In this document: piece by piece, positions 35,861-45,473 of the stretch
Layout of the letters: every line of letters starts with the position of its first letter
Numbering within the stretch: the first letter of the stretch is position 1
Assembly (NCBI RefSeq): GCF_000310145.2
Contig: NZ_AMXA01000022.1
Span: forward strand, 1 to 62,641
Origin: Thauera sp. 28
Lineage (GTDB): Bacteria; Pseudomonadota; Gammaproteobacteria; Burkholderiales; Rhodocyclaceae
Reading direction: 5' to 3'
Length of the DNA stretch: 62,641 bases
Made by a program: the position numbers and the translations under genes
The notes under the pieces: model-generated
Database searches by the model: none
Told to the model about the DNA's origin: nothing
What the model saw: the letters and a program-made list of their open reading frames with translations, nothing else

Positions 35861-37840
35861 ATGCATGCCGTAGAACCTCGCCAACTCGCCAACGCCATCC
35901 GCTTTTTGTCGCTCGATACCATCGTCCACGCCGCCGAGGGCCATCAGGGCGTGCCGCTGGGCATGGCGGAGATCGCCACCGCGCTGTTCACCCGTCACCT
36001 CAAGTTCAACCCGGCCGATCCCACCTGGCCCGACCGTGACCGCTTCGTGCTGTCGAACGGCCATGGCTCGATGCTCTTGTACGCGCTGCTGCACCTCACC
36101 GGCTACGACAAGATCAGCCTCGAACAGGTCAAGTCCTTCCGCGAGCTGGGCTCGCATTGCGCCGGTCACCCCGAGTTCGAGCCCGCCTGCGGCATCGAGG
36201 TCACCACGGGTCCGCTCGGCCAGGGCATTGCCAACGCCTTCGGCATGGCGGTAGCCGAGGCCTATCTGAATGCGCGCTTCGGCGCCGGCCTGGTCGACCA
36301 CTGCACCTGGGCCTTCGTTGGCGACGGTTGCCTGCAGGAAGGCCTCGGTCAGGAGATGATCTCGCTCGCCGGCCATCTGAAGCTCGGCAAGCTGATCCTG
36401 TTCTGGGACGACAACAAGATTACCGACGATGGCAGCACCGACTTGTCGATCAGCGAGGATGTGGCGGCGCGCTTCCGCGTTGCCGACTGGCACGTGGTCG
36501 AAGTCGATGGCCACGACATCGATGCCGTGTCGGCCGCGATCACGCTGGCCAAGCAGGATCCGCGCCCCTCGCTGATCGCCTGCCGCACCGTGATCGGCCG
36601 CGGCATCCCGCGCGTGCAGGGCCAGCGTGCCGGCCACAGCGCGCGCCTGTACCCCGAGGACGCACAGGCCACGCGTGAGCTGCTGGGCTGGCCGCACGCG
36701 CCGTTCGAGATCCCGGCCGACATCCTTGGTGCCTGGCGTGCCGCAGGCCGCCGCAGCGCTGCCGACTACCGTGCCTGGCAGGCGCGCCTGGCCGCACTGC
36801 CGGCTGCCGAGCGCGCCGAGTTCGAGCGCGTGCAGGCCGGCGAACTGCCCACCGGCTGGCGCGAGGTACTGACCGATTACCGCCGCAAGGCCGCTGCCGA
36901 TACCGAGCCCAAGCCAGGCATCTTCGCCTCGGCCGAGATCAACGACCTGCTGGTGGGCGTGCTGCCCGAGCGCATCGTCGGCTGCGCCGACCTGGAGGCC
37001 CCCACCTCCCACAAGCGCGGCCTTGCCGCCTTCACCGCCGAGGACCGCGGCGGCGCGTACGTGCACTGCGGCGTGCGCGAGCACCTGATGGGTGCGATGG
37101 CCAACGGTATCGCCGCGCACGGCGGCGCCATCCCGCTTGCAGTCACCTATCTTGCCTTCTCCGACTACGAACGCCCGGCCATGCGCATGGCGGCGCTGAT
37201 GGGCCTGCCGGTCAAGTTCGTGTTCAGCCACGACTCGATCGGCGTCGGCAAGAACGGCCCCACCCACCAGCCAGTGGAAATCCTCGCCTCGCTGCGTGCC
37301 ATGCCCAACATGCTGGTGATGCGCCCGGCCGACGCCGTGGAGGCGGCCGAATGCTGGGAGGTCGCGCTGGAACTCCGGCGCACGCCGGCCAGCCTGATCT
37401 TCGCCCGCCAGGCGCTGCCCACGCTGCGCACCACGCACAGCGCGGACAACCGGTCGCGCCGCGGCGCCTATGTGCTGGCCGAAGCCGAAGGCGGCGCGCG
37501 TGCCGTGACCCTGCTCGCAACCGGATCCGAGGTGCAGTTGGCGGTCGAGGCGCGCCGGCTGCTGCAGGCCGAGGGTATCCCTACCGCGGTGGTGTCGATG
37601 CCGTGCTGGGAGCTCTTCGAGGCCCAGGATGCAGGCTACCGCAGTGCCGTGCTGGGCGAGGGCTGCGTGCGCGTCGGCGTCGAGGCGGCGATGCGCTTCG
37701 GCTGGGATGCCTGGCTGGGGCCGCGCGGCGGCTTTGTCGGCATGGCTGGCTTCGGTGCGTCCGGCCCTTACGAGCAGCTCTACGCGCACTTCGGCATCAC
37801 CCCGGCTAACATCGTTGCCGAAGCAAAGCGCTACCTCTGA
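35861..37840 (+). CDS. Full-length transketolase, atypical
   Basis: The 659-residue protein is a single-chain transketolase. It has EGHQG (usually SGHPG), [31 protein letters not shown] (TPP/Mg), GVREH with the catalytic Glu, and [16 protein letters not shown]. The stretch where ordinary enzymes carry the phosphate-binding Arg (E. coli Arg358, in RKAS) reads ASAEIND, so a different acceptor or donor is likely. ATG 35861 follows the hairpins. The hydroxyacid dehydrogenase starts 22 bases after it. A Calvin- or pentose-phosphate role is less likely because of the context. Confidence 0.85.
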   Translation: MHAVEPRQLANAIRFLSLDTIVHAAEGHQGVPLGMAEIATALFTRHLKFNPADPTWPDRDRFVLSNGHGSMLLYALLHLTGYDKISLEQVKSFRELGSHCAGHPEFEPACGIEVTTGPLGQGIANAFGMAVAEAYLNARFGAGLVDHCTWAFVGDGCLQEGLGQEMISLAGHLKLGKLILFWDDNKITDDGSTDLSISEDVAARFRVADWHVVEVDGHDIDAVSAAITLAKQDPRPSLIACRTVIGRGIPRVQGQRAGHSARLYPEDAQATRELLGWPHAPFEIPADILGAWRAAGRRSAADYRAWQARLAALPAAERAEFERVQAGELPTGWREVLTDYRRKAAADTEPKPGIFASAEINDLLVGVLPERIVGCADLEAPTSHKRGLAAFTAEDRGGAYVHCGVREHLMGAMANGIAAHGGAIPLAVTYLAFSDYERPAMRMAALMGLPVKFVFSHDSIGVGKNGPTHQPVEILASLRAMPNMLVMRPADAVEAAECWEVALELRRTPASLIFARQALPTLRTTHSADNRSRRGAYVLAEAEGGARAVTLLATGSEVQLAVEARRLLQAEGIPTAVVSMPCWELFEAQDAGYRSAVLGEGCVRVGVEAAMRFGWDAWLGPRGGFVGMAGFGASGPYEQLYAHFGITPANIVAEAKRYL

Positions 37841-37862
37841 CCCCCTGGAGACAAGAGTCCAC

Positions 37863-38819
37863 ATGCACAAGATCGTCTTCCTCGACCGCGAGACCATCGC
37901 GCCGCAGATCCGCCTGCGCAGCCCCGCGTTCGCGCACGAGCTGGTCGTCTACGACAGGACCGCGCCCGATCAGATCGTCGAGCGCCTGGCCGGCGCCAGT
38001 ATCGCCATTACCAACAAGGTGCCGCTGTCCGCCGCAGTGCTGGCGCAACTGCCTGCGCTGCGCCTGATCGCGGTCGCCGCCACCGGCACCGATTGTGTCG
38101 ACAAGGCCTACTGTCAGCAGCGTGGCATTGCGGTGGCGAACATCCGCGGCTATGCGGTCAATACCGTCCCCGAGCACACCTTCGCGCTGATGCTGGCGCT
38201 GCGCCGCAACCTGGTCGCCTACCGCGACGACGTGCTCGCGGGCGAGTGGCAGCGCTCGGGCCAGTTCTGCTTCTTCAACCATGCCATCCACGACCTGCGC
38301 GGCGCCCGCCTGGGCATCATCGGCGAAGGCGTGCTGGGCCAGCGCGTGGCCGACATCGCGCGCGCCTTCGGCATGGTGCCGCTGTTCGCAGCACGCAAGG
38401 GCAGGACCGGTGCCGGCAGCCTGTACACGCCCTGGGATGAAATGCTGGCGACCAGCGACATCATTACCCTGCATTGCCCGCTCACGCCGCAGACGCGCGG
38501 CATGATCGCGATGCCCGAGTTCCGCGCCATGGTGCGGCGTCCGCTCATCATCAACACCGGGCGCGGCGGCCTGGTGGACGAGGCCGCGCTGGTACAGGCG
38601 CTCGACGAAGGCCTGATCGCCGGCGCGGGCTTCGACGTCGCCGACGGCGAGCCGCCGGCGGCCGACAGCCCGATGATGCGCATCGCCGCGCGCCCCAACG
38701 TCATCCTGACGCCGCATGTGGCCTGGGCCTCGGACGAGGCCCAGCAGGCCTTGGCCGACCAGCTCATCGACAACATCGAGCACTTCGTCGCCGGCTCGCC
38801 GCGCAACCTGCTGCAGTAA
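37863..38819 (+). CDS. D-isomer-specific 2-hydroxyacid dehydrogenase
   Basis: The 318-residue enzyme has the cofactor motif GEGVLG and the catalytic trio: Arg in NTGRGGLVD, Glu in DGEPP and His in LTPHVAWA. It resembles glycerate/hydroxypyruvate dehydrogenases. In this island it could reduce the hydroxypyruvate or glyoxylate produced or consumed by the transketolases. The substrate is inferred only from context. Confidence 0.88.
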   Translation: MHKIVFLDRETIAPQIRLRSPAFAHELVVYDRTAPDQIVERLAGASIAITNKVPLSAAVLAQLPALRLIAVAATGTDCVDKAYCQQRGIAVANIRGYAVNTVPEHTFALMLALRRNLVAYRDDVLAGEWQRSGQFCFFNHAIHDLRGARLGIIGEGVLGQRVADIARAFGMVPLFAARKGRTGAGSLYTPWDEMLATSDIITLHCPLTPQTRGMIAMPEFRAMVRRPLIINTGRGGLVDEAALVQALDEGLIAGAGFDVADGEPPAADSPMMRIAARPNVILTPHVAWASDEAQQALADQLIDNIEHFVAGSPRNLLQ

Positions 38820-38833
38820 AGGGCCCTCCGACG

Positions 38834-39240
38834 AAAAGCTCGCGGCTCGCGCCGCTCCTACAGCGAACAGCTGCGCGTGGGGTCGTCGTAGGAGCGGCTC
38901 CAGCCGCGAGGGGTTGAAGGCGACGTGGCGGATCGGAAGCGCCCGAAAAGGCTCGCGGCTCGCGCCGCTCCTACAGCGAACAGCTGCGCGTGGGGTCGTC
39001 GTAGGAGCGGCGCCAGCCGCGAGGGGTTGAAGGCGACGTGGCGGATCGGAAGCGCCCGAAAAAGCTCGCGGCTCGCGCCGCGCCTACAGCGAACAGCTGC
39101 GCGTGGGGTCGTCGTAGGAGCGGCACCAGCCGCGAGGGGTTGAAGGCGACGTGGCGGATCGGAAGCGCCCGAAAAGGCTCGCGGCTCGCGCCGCTCCTAC
39201 CGCGGAACCGAGCGCGGCGCGAGGGGTTGAAGGCGGCGAC
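38834..39240. repeat. 113-bp tandem REP/BIME-like array (about 3.5 units)
   Basis: The unit repeats every 113 bases: GTAGGAGCGG recurs at 38888, 39001 and 39114, and CTCGCGGCTCGCG at 38839, 38952, 39065 and 39178. Within a unit the two are inverted, so each unit can fold. The fourth copy decays after 39200. The same inverted ends occur alone at 7405-7490. Overlapping open frames across the array are an effect of the repeat. No gene is seen in 38820-39393. The array follows the 3' end of the transketolase island. Confidence 0.85.
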
Positions 39241-39393
39241 ATGCCTGAAGCCGGTGAGTCTGTAGCGCCGCATGTGGTGTGCGATTTTTGCGCTGCAGCG
39301 TCTGGATTTGACATTCCGTATAGATTGCCCGTACTGCCGGTGGTGACAATCGCGATCATTTTTCTTTCGCGTGACGCATGCCCGGGAGGGGCC

Positions 39394-41406
39394 ATGAACA
39401 TCGGCATTCGTGAACGGCTTTTGGCGGTACTGATTCTGCCTTTGCTCATCGTGGCGGGCTTTGTCGTCTCCAGCATGCTGGCGAACCATGCGCTGTGGCG
39501 TACGGCGCTCGATACCGAGCGTACCGTGGCGCTTGCGGTGAAGGCGGGGGCTGCTGCGCATTACCTGCAGATCGAGCGTGGCGCGACGGCAGGCTATCTG
39601 CAAAGCGGCGGCAAGCGCTTTGCAGATGTGCTGCCAGGCTATCGCGCCAACACGGACCAGGCCGTCCAGGGGGTGGAGCAGGCCTTTGCCGAACTCGCGG
39701 CCGAAGCGGGTGCCGCCCAGGCGCTGAGCGCGGCGACGCAGGCGGCCCGGCAGAGCCTGGCGCAGTTGCGCGATACGCGCGCCGGTGCTGACCGTTTCGC
39801 GATCGCGGCGGCGGAGTCGAGCGCGTTTTATACCAGCACCATCGCGACTCTGCTCAAGACGGTGAATGTGGCCAGTTCAGCGGTTGCCGATGGCGGTGCG
39901 GCAAAGCGCCTGGCTGCCCTGGAGATGCTGTTGCATGCCAAGGAGTATGCGGGCCAGGAGCGCGCGACGATGGTGCCGGTGTTTACTGCCGACCGAATCG
40001 AACGCGCACAGTACCGTGGTTTGAACGAGCGCATCGGCAAGCAGCTTGCGTTCGTTTCGGCTTTGTCATCGCTGGCAGAGCCCACTCACTGGCAGGCCTA
40101 CCTCCAGGCGGTCAACGGCCAGCCCGAGACTGCGGTGGAGGCCCTGCGTGCCAGGTTGCATGATTCTGCCGAGGGGTTCGGCGTGACGCCGGAGACATGG
40201 TTCTCGACCACCACCGCCCGGATCGACGCCATGCTCACCGTCGAGCAGCGGGTCAGCGGCGATCTGCTGGCCTGGGCCGGTGAGCAGGCGGAAGAGGCGC
40301 AAAGGGCCATGTTCGTGGCGGCGCTGCTCGGTACGCTCGCGATCGCACTGACGCTGGTGTTCGGCATGGTGATCATCCGCTCCATCACCCGCCCGCTCGC
40401 CACCTTGCAGGACGTTCTCGTGCGGGTCGAGACGAGCGGCGACTGCAGCCTGCGCGCGGGCCTCACCGGGCGGGATGAAGTGGGGCGTACCGCGGCCGCG
40501 TTCGACCGCATGATGGCGCGTATTGCCGCCCTGATCGGCGAGACCCGGCAGTCGGCCGATGCCATTGCTGCGGCCGCACAGTCCATGTCGGCTGCAGGGG
40601 CTCAGGTGGAGAAGGGCTCGGATGCGCAGTCGGAGGCGGCGTCGGCTGTCGTCGCCAGCGTGCAGCAGACCGCGGTGAGCATTTCCGAGACGGCCAGCAA
40701 TGCCCGCGTGGCGGACGCGACTGCAGTGCAGGCGCGTGCCGACATCGAAACCACACTGGCTGCGGTGCGCGAGACTGCGGACAACGTCGATAGCCTGGCC
40801 GGCATGATCGACGCCGCCAGCGGCGACATCGTGCGACTGGCCGAGAGTTCGCGCCAGATCGACGGCATCGTGCGCACCATCAAGGATATTGCCGACCAGA
40901 CCAACCTGCTGGCGCTCAATGCCGCGATCGAGGCGGCGCGAGCGGGCGAGCAGGGGCGTGGTTTCGCCGTCGTCGCCGACGAGGTGCGCAAGCTGGCGGA
41001 GAACACCTCCGCGGCAACCAACGTCATTTCCGGCCTCATCGGTGGCATCCAGGGCCAGGTCGATGCCGCAGTGGCGCACATGCAGAAGGCAAACGACAAA
41101 GCCGGGTCGACGCGCACCCGCGTGGTGGCTTCCACCGGTGCGCTCGACGCCGCCAGTGCCGATACCGGGCGGGTCACGACGTCGGTGCGCAACATCGCCG
41201 ATGCGGTGCGCGAACAGGATGCCGCAGTTCAGGAGATCGCCCGGCGCATCGAGCACATCGCGCAGATGACCGAGGAGAACACGGCTGCCGCGAGCAATGC
41301 GGCCGAGACTGCGCGACATCTCGACGCGCTCGCCGGCAAGTTGCGCGAGACCGTAGGCTGGTTCAAGGTGCAACCGGGTGAGCACGCATACGAACGCATG
41401 CGTTGA
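39394..41406 (+). CDS. Methyl-accepting chemotaxis protein with NIT sensor domain
   Basis: The 670-residue receptor has TM1 (about residues 10-32), a periplasmic helical NIT-type domain (about 50-300, with [15 protein letters not shown] at the start) associated with nitrate/nitrite sensing, TM2 at 306-328, HAMP, and the cytoplasmic signalling hairpin with [20 protein letters not shown]. No C-terminal CheR/CheB pentapeptide is present. GGGAGGGG precedes ATG 39394. It would couple nitrate or nitrite to flagellar motility, apt for a denitrifier. Confidence 0.88.
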   Translation: MNIGIRERLLAVLILPLLIVAGFVVSSMLANHALWRTALDTERTVALAVKAGAAAHYLQIERGATAGYLQSGGKRFADVLPGYRANTDQAVQGVEQAFAELAAEAGAAQALSAATQAARQSLAQLRDTRAGADRFAIAAAESSAFYTSTIATLLKTVNVASSAVADGGAAKRLAALEMLLHAKEYAGQERATMVPVFTADRIERAQYRGLNERIGKQLAFVSALSSLAEPTHWQAYLQAVNGQPETAVEALRARLHDSAEGFGVTPETWFSTTTARIDAMLTVEQRVSGDLLAWAGEQAEEAQRAMFVAALLGTLAIALTLVFGMVIIRSITRPLATLQDVLVRVETSGDCSLRAGLTGRDEVGRTAAAFDRMMARIAALIGETRQSADAIAAAAQSMSAAGAQVEKGSDAQSEAASAVVASVQQTAVSISETASNARVADATAVQARADIETTLAAVRETADNVDSLAGMIDAASGDIVRLAESSRQIDGIVRTIKDIADQTNLLALNAAIEAARAGEQGRGFAVVADEVRKLAENTSAATNVISGLIGGIQGQVDAAVAHMQKANDKAGSTRTRVVASTGALDAASADTGRVTTSVRNIADAVREQDAAVQEIARRIEHIAQMTEENTAAASNAAETARHLDALAGKLRETVGWFKVQPGEHAYERMR

Positions 41407-41427
41407 TCGCGGGGCAGTCCGGGCGCG

Positions 41428-42459
41428 TCAGTCCTCGGGCGCCTCGTCGAGCATGCGCTTGAGGTAGTCGGGCAGGCCCGACAGGACCAGGGTGTCGGTG
41501 GCGCGGTCGTAATGTACTGCGCCCGAGTGCAGGCCGCTGCGCTCGAACTCGAGCTTCCAGTTGTCGCCGCTGGCGCTGAAGCGCACCAGCGGGCGGATGG
41601 CGCGGCGGTTGGGAACGAAGCCGGGGGCGATCCTGGTCTCCTCGGCACGCAGCAGGGCGTCGAGCCGAGCGGGCTGTTCGGGAAAGACCTCGCGCGCGAG
41701 CTCTTCGAACACCACCGGGGCGCCTGCCTCGCCCAGGGTGTCGAGGTAGTCGTGGGCGCGCTCGAGCACGGCATCGCGGGTGGCGGGGGCAAGGCCCTCG
41801 GTGTCGACGAAGCGGTCGAGCGTGGCGACCAGCTTCTTGGTCTCCTGCAGTGCCACCATGACGTCGCTGCATCCGAGTGCGTTCTTGAACCACATGCCGC
41901 CTTTGCCGCGCCCGCGCAGGAAGCCGATATAGCGCTCGTCACCACGTCGCCAGCCCGACAGGTCGATGCGCCCGGCCGCATGCAGGGCGGTGAAGTCGAG
42001 GTGGCAGCAGTCGAGCGCTTCGAGCGCACCGCCGATGCGTACGCCTTCGGCCTCACCAATCAGCGCCAGCCACAGGCAGTCCGTGCCGCCTCCGTTGGCG
42101 CCCCCTTCGCGGATGCGCGCCATGACCAGTTGGCCGCCTTCTTCAAGCTCTTCCGCGTCGGTGAGCGCCTGCACGCGCTCGGCGAAGGCGCGAGACAGGC
42201 CTGCGAAGTCGAGCGTCTCATCGACGAGGTGTTCGCGCAGCCAGCGTGCCAGCGGGTAGCTTTCCTCATCCTCTTCGAAGCGGCCGAAGCCCTTGGCCGA
42301 GCGGCTGTCGTACTGACTGCACAGGCGTTCTGCAAGCCGCAGCGCGGCAGCGTCGAGCGTGCATAGTCCTTCGCGCAGGATCAGGCGAGCCGGCGAGCCG
42401 GGGGCCTTTTCCAGGGTGTGGATGATCAGGTGGGTGACGGTGTGCTCGAGGGGGCGCAT
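41428..42459 (-). CDS. Nucleoid-associated protein, NdpA/YejK family
   Basis: The 343-residue protein matches the NdpA/YejK family along its length (for example RFSASGDNWKLEFER near the C-terminus and LWLALIGEAEG in the middle). These cytoplasmic proteins bind the nucleoid. ATG 42459 is used by homology length. It lies convergently between the two chemoreceptor genes. Confidence 0.7.
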   Translation of the reverse strand: MRPLEHTVTHLIIHTLEKAPGSPARLILREGLCTLDAAALRLAERLCSQYDSRSAKGFGRFEEDEESYPLARWLREHLVDETLDFAGLSRAFAERVQALTDAEELEEGGQLVMARIREGGANGGGTDCLWLALIGEAEGVRIGGALEALDCCHLDFTALHAAGRIDLSGWRRGDERYIGFLRGRGKGGMWFKNALGCSDVMVALQETKKLVATLDRFVDTEGLAPATRDAVLERAHDYLDTLGEAGAPVVFEELAREVFPEQPARLDALLRAEETRIAPGFVPNRRAIRPLVRFSASGDNWKLEFERSGLHSGAVHYDRATDTLVLSGLPDYLKRMLDEAPED

Positions 42460-42592
42460 GCGGGTGGGGCTCGCGGTAGGGCGGGGCCGAATTCTCGCAT
42501 GTGCGGAGCCTGCGCAGGGCCCGGTGACGTCCTGAGGGCTCATGCTGACCCGGTGCGTTCCGATGGCTGTGCAGTCAGCGTTTGGATACGAC

Positions 42593-42619
42593 TAAAGTTA
42601 TGCTTGCCGGGACCGATGA
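42593..42619 (+). promoter_or_regulatory. FliA (sigma 28)-type promoter
   Basis: TAAA (42593-42596), exactly 15 bases, then ACCGATGA (42612-42619) matches TAAA-N15-GCCGATAA at 10 of 12 positions. It is 51 bases before the chemoreceptor ATG, the expected class of target. Function is inference. Confidence 0.55.
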
Positions 42620-42669
42620 ATACATGAACAAGGCCTTGCTCATGTGAGGTCGCATCCCCGGAGACATAC

Positions 42670-44301
42670 ATGATGAATGCCCTCGACAACCTCAGCCTGC
42701 GTGGCAAGCTGTTCCTGCTTTCCGGTCTTTCCTGTGGTGTCCTGTTGTTTGCAATCGCCTTCGCGCTCTACGAAGTACGTCTGATCGAGCGCGAGGTGGA
42801 TACCATCGGGCATCACGACCTGCCGGGCTTGCAGGCTGCGGGGGCAATGGGCGAGTGGCGTCTGCGCTACCGCGTGCGCAGCCTCGAGTTCATGATGGCG
42901 ACCGGTGCAGCGGAGACGGAGCGCATGACGGCCTCGCTCGACCAACTGCACCAGGGTTTCATGAAGGAGATTGCCGGCTATCGGACGCGCCAGATTTCGG
43001 AGCGTGAGCGTACGCTGCTCGATGCGGTTGAGCGCAGTGTGCTGGGCTACCACGAGGTGGTGCAGCAGGCCCGGGACCTGCTCGCGCGCGGTGATCGCAA
43101 TGGGGCGGACACGCTGCGCCGAACGGTGTGGGTACAGCGTGCGGATGCAGCGCGCGACGCCGTCGCAGAGTTGATTGCCTACAATCGCGCTGCGGCCGAA
43201 GGCAATGTGGGCGACGTGGCGGCCGGGGTGCGGGCGGCATTCATTGGCGGGCTTTCCGCCGCCGCGATTGGTCTGGCGGTCGCCATCACCCTCACCCTGG
43301 TGTTTGCCGGGCGTATGAGTGGTCGCTTGCGCGCGGCGGTCAGCGGCACTCAGCAGATCGCTGCGGGCGACCTGCGCGCAGCCCTGCCCGAGCCGAGCGC
43401 CGACGAGATCGGCGACCTGGTACGCGCGATGCGCGACATGCAGTCCTCGCTACGCGAGACCATCGCGCTCAGCCGTGACGGTGCGGGGCAGGTGGGTGAC
43501 TCGGCAACGAGCCTGCTCGAGGCCTCACGTCAGGTCAGCGAAGGCGCCTCGGCGCAGAGCCAGGCGGCCAGCAGCATCGCAGCCAATGTCGAGGAGCTGA
43601 CTGTTTCGATCTCGCATGTGTCCGATCGCACCAGCGATGCGAGCCGCGTAGCCGCGGAGTCAGGCGCAGGCGCGACGGCCGGCAAGCAGTCGATGGAGCG
43701 GTTGGTTGCGGGCATGCGCGAAGTCGAGCAGGTGGTGGGTGACGCGGCGACTCGCATCACCGGTCTGGAGGCGCAATCCGCGAAGATCTCTCATATCGTC
43801 GCCGTGATCCGCGAGATCGCCGAGCAGACCAACCTGCTGGCGCTCAATGCTGCGATCGAGGCGGCGCGGGCCGGCGAGCAGGGGCGGGGCTTTGCGGTGG
43901 TGGCCGATGAGGTGCGCAAGCTCGCCGAACGCACCGCCACGTCCACCGAGGAGATCACCGGCATGGTGGCATCCGTCCAGGCAGGGACGAAGGAGGCCGT
44001 TGCCGGGATCGAGCGCGGGGTCCAGGTCGTCAGGCGCAGCAGCGCGGAGGCAGTCGAGACCGGTGGCACGATCGGCCGCCTGCATGAACTCTCGGGCGAG
44101 GTGGCGGGCATCGTCTCCGAGCTCGACCTGGCTTTGCGTGAGCAGGCAACGGCCTCGTCCGAGGTGGCGCGGCGGGTCGAGGACATCGCGCTGCGGGCAG
44201 AGCAGAGCAGCAGCGCCACAAGCAGCATCGTGGTGGCCGCACAGGAAATGGAAGGCGTTGCGGCGCAGATGCGGCGTCAGGTCGAGCGCTTCAAGGTTTG
44301 A
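42670..44301 (+). CDS. Methyl-accepting chemotaxis protein with four-helix-bundle sensor
   Basis: The 543-residue receptor has TM1 at about residues 14-34, a 150-residue periplasmic helical bundle (4HB_MCP-like), TM2 at about 189-212, HAMP, and the signalling domain with [20 protein letters not shown]. No C-terminal pentapeptide. The ligand is unknown. A sigma-28-like promoter lies upstream. The prophage begins in the intergenic DNA directly after this gene, so the gene itself is intact. Confidence 0.88.
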   Translation: MMNALDNLSLRGKLFLLSGLSCGVLLFAIAFALYEVRLIEREVDTIGHHDLPGLQAAGAMGEWRLRYRVRSLEFMMATGAAETERMTASLDQLHQGFMKEIAGYRTRQISERERTLLDAVERSVLGYHEVVQQARDLLARGDRNGADTLRRTVWVQRADAARDAVAELIAYNRAAAEGNVGDVAAGVRAAFIGGLSAAAIGLAVAITLTLVFAGRMSGRLRAAVSGTQQIAAGDLRAALPEPSADEIGDLVRAMRDMQSSLRETIALSRDGAGQVGDSATSLLEASRQVSEGASAQSQAASSIAANVEELTVSISHVSDRTSDASRVAAESGAGATAGKQSMERLVAGMREVEQVVGDAATRITGLEAQSAKISHIVAVIREIAEQTNLLALNAAIEAARAGEQGRGFAVVADEVRKLAERTATSTEEITGMVASVQAGTKEAVAGIERGVQVVRRSSAEAVETGGTIGRLHELSGEVAGIVSELDLALREQATASSEVARRVEDIALRAEQSSSATSSIVVAAQEMEGVAAQMRRQVERFKV

Positions 44302-44366
44302 GCCGCGGCGGCTGGGCTGGTGGGTTCGGGCCGAACGGCGCACAGACCACACTCGCTGTGGGGGGG

Positions 44367-44504
44367 CGATCGTTTTGGCACCGGGGGTGAGGTGAGGCGG
44401 CGAGGCTGAAGGTCAAGCGTGGCGCGGGATTCTGGGCGGCAGGGGCGACTGGCCGGGCTGGCGCCAAAATTGAGTGGAACGAGCACGGCGTGCGCAAAAT
44501 TGCG
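44367..44504. promoter_or_regulatory. Transposase-binding-site candidates at prophage left end
   Basis: Three similar boxes occur near the left end: GGTGCCAAAACG inverted at 44371-44382, GGCGCCAAAATTGAG at 44460-44474 and GTGCGCAAAATTGCG at 44490-44504. The shared core is G(T/C)GC(C/G)AAAA. Multiple boxes in mixed orientation within 200 bases resemble Mu L1-L3 sites. Binding is inference. Confidence 0.4.
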
Positions 44505-44548
44505 CGGGAGATGGCACCGTAGCGGCGGCGCGGTGAACGGGAATGAGA

Positions 44549-44579
44549 GGGGGTGTGGATAGGTCCACGCCCCTTTTTT
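44549..44579 (+). terminator. Rightward intrinsic terminator at prophage left edge
   Basis: GGGGTGTGGA (44550-44559) pairs with TCCACGCCCC (44564-44573) with one G-T pair, followed by six Ts. It acts on rightward transcription, so it should stop read-through from the host chemoreceptor gene into the phage repressor region. No T-run exists for the opposite direction. Confidence 0.7.
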
Positions 44580-44582
44580 CGT

Positions 44583-45311
44583 TCACCGCACCAAGTAGAG
44601 GTTGGCTGCGGCGCGGACGGCCTCGAGGCGGGCGAGGATGTCGGGCTGGCGGGCGGCGAAGTCGTGCCAGGCCTCGACGACCTCGAGCATGCGGGCCGCG
44701 ACCTCGGCGCTGACGGGCGCCTTGAGGTGGTGCTCCATGGTGCGCAGCAGGGCGAGGAGCATCTGCAGGCGGTCTTCGTCGGTGGGGTCGGTGAGCCGGC
44801 CGGCGCCCGTGCGTGCCCCTGGCGCCGGGGTTGCCGTCGCCGCCACCGTGGGCGCGCCGGCGGCTGCGGGCCCCGCCACGCCTGAAGGCGAGGGCGCTGC
44901 GCTGGCTGAGTGGCGCTCGTCGGCATCGATCACGTTTGGCGCCCCCGCGCGCTGACCACGCCCTGGCGCTTGCTGGTAGTCCGCGAGGCCTGCTGGTGCT
45001 TTGCGGAACGCCACCGACCTGATCGCCCGCGCGCGGTTCACTTCTTCTTCGGTTACGACCTCACCACGCATGTGGCGGCGGATCAGCTTGAGCAGCTCAG
45101 GCGGCGGCACATATTCGCGCTTCACGCCGGCCTTCCCCCCTTTTGCGTGGACTTCTCTGAACTGCCAACCCTCGCGCTCGACAACCTTGCGCCAGCCGCG
45201 ATCCGTGAGCGCGGCGCCAGGCAGCTTGATCGCCGACAGCTCGGAACACGAAAACCATTTTTGCTCGGAACCTAATTGTTCCGAGCATGCGGGCTGTTCC
45301 GAGCTATTCAT
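44583..45311 (-). CDS. Mu-like phage repressor with Mu-type winged helix
   Basis: The 242-residue protein has an N-terminal Mu-type DNA-binding domain (about residues 15-75): WFSCSELSAIKLPGA...RGWRKVVEREGWQFRE...KREYVPPPELLKLI. The same domain starts the transposase. A Pro/Ala linker (about 115-165) and a C-terminal helical region (possible oligomerisation) follow. It is leftward, opposite to ner, as repressor c of Mu. Start 45311 is preferred; 45326 is also possible. The 5' coding sequence contains repeated operator-like motifs. Confidence 0.78.
   Translation of the reverse strand: MNSSEQPACSEQLGSEQKWFSCSELSAIKLPGAALTDRGWRKVVEREGWQFREVHAKGGKAGVKREYVPPPELLKLIRRHMRGEVVTEEEVNRARAIRSVAFRKAPAGLADYQQAPGRGQRAGAPNVIDADERHSASAAPSPSGVAGPAAAGAPTVAATATPAPGARTGAGRLTDPTDEDRLQMLLALLRTMEHHLKAPVSAEVAARMLEVVEAWHDFAARQPDILARLEAVRAAANLYLVR
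45239..45304. repeat. Four TTCCGAGC/GCTCGGAA motifs within repressor 5' coding region
   Basis: GCTCGGAA at 45239-45246 and 45263-45270 and TTCCGAGC at 45279-45286 and 45297-45304. The middle pair forms a perfect dyad with nine-base arms and an eight-base spacer (45262-45287). They encode the recurring SEQ tripeptides of the repressor N-terminus. They may be operators or transposition-enhancer boxes for the repressor and transposase. A related TTCCGACA lies at 45441. Confidence 0.55.
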
Positions 45312-45412
45312 ATCATTCCCATCCATCTGTTTATAAAGAAAATAGTTGCGGAGGCTGTAGCGCAGATCAGTCCCTGCGTGGAGTTGCTGAGCTGGGAACA
45401 GTATTTCCCCTG

Positions 45413-45441
45413 TTGACGTGTTCCACACAGGGCCTTACAGT
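45413..45441 (+). promoter_or_regulatory. Early phage promoter
   Basis: TTGACG (45413-45418), 17 bases, TACAGT (45436-45441) is a good sigma-70 promoter about 35 bases before ner. It should drive ner and the transposition genes, and is flanked by GGAACA/TGTTCC arms that could be regulator sites. Confidence 0.7.
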
Positions 45442-45473
45442 TCCGACATACACGCAAACGCAAGGAAATAGAC

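Noticed and set aside
36000-37840. Calvin-cycle or pentose-phosphate transketolase
   Set aside because: Atypical substrate-site sequence and a catabolic TRAP/LysR context; no cbb genes around.
38834-39240. CRISPR array
   Set aside because: The period is 113 bases with near-identical spacers and inverted arms, so it is a REP/BIME tandem array; no cas gene is nearby.
38925-39265. Several overlapping frames beginning MADRKRPK
   Set aside because: They are the same repeat unit translated several times without plausible ribosome-binding sites.
45327-45428. Longer repressor starting at 45428
   Set aside because: It would run through the early promoter and has no ribosome-binding site.
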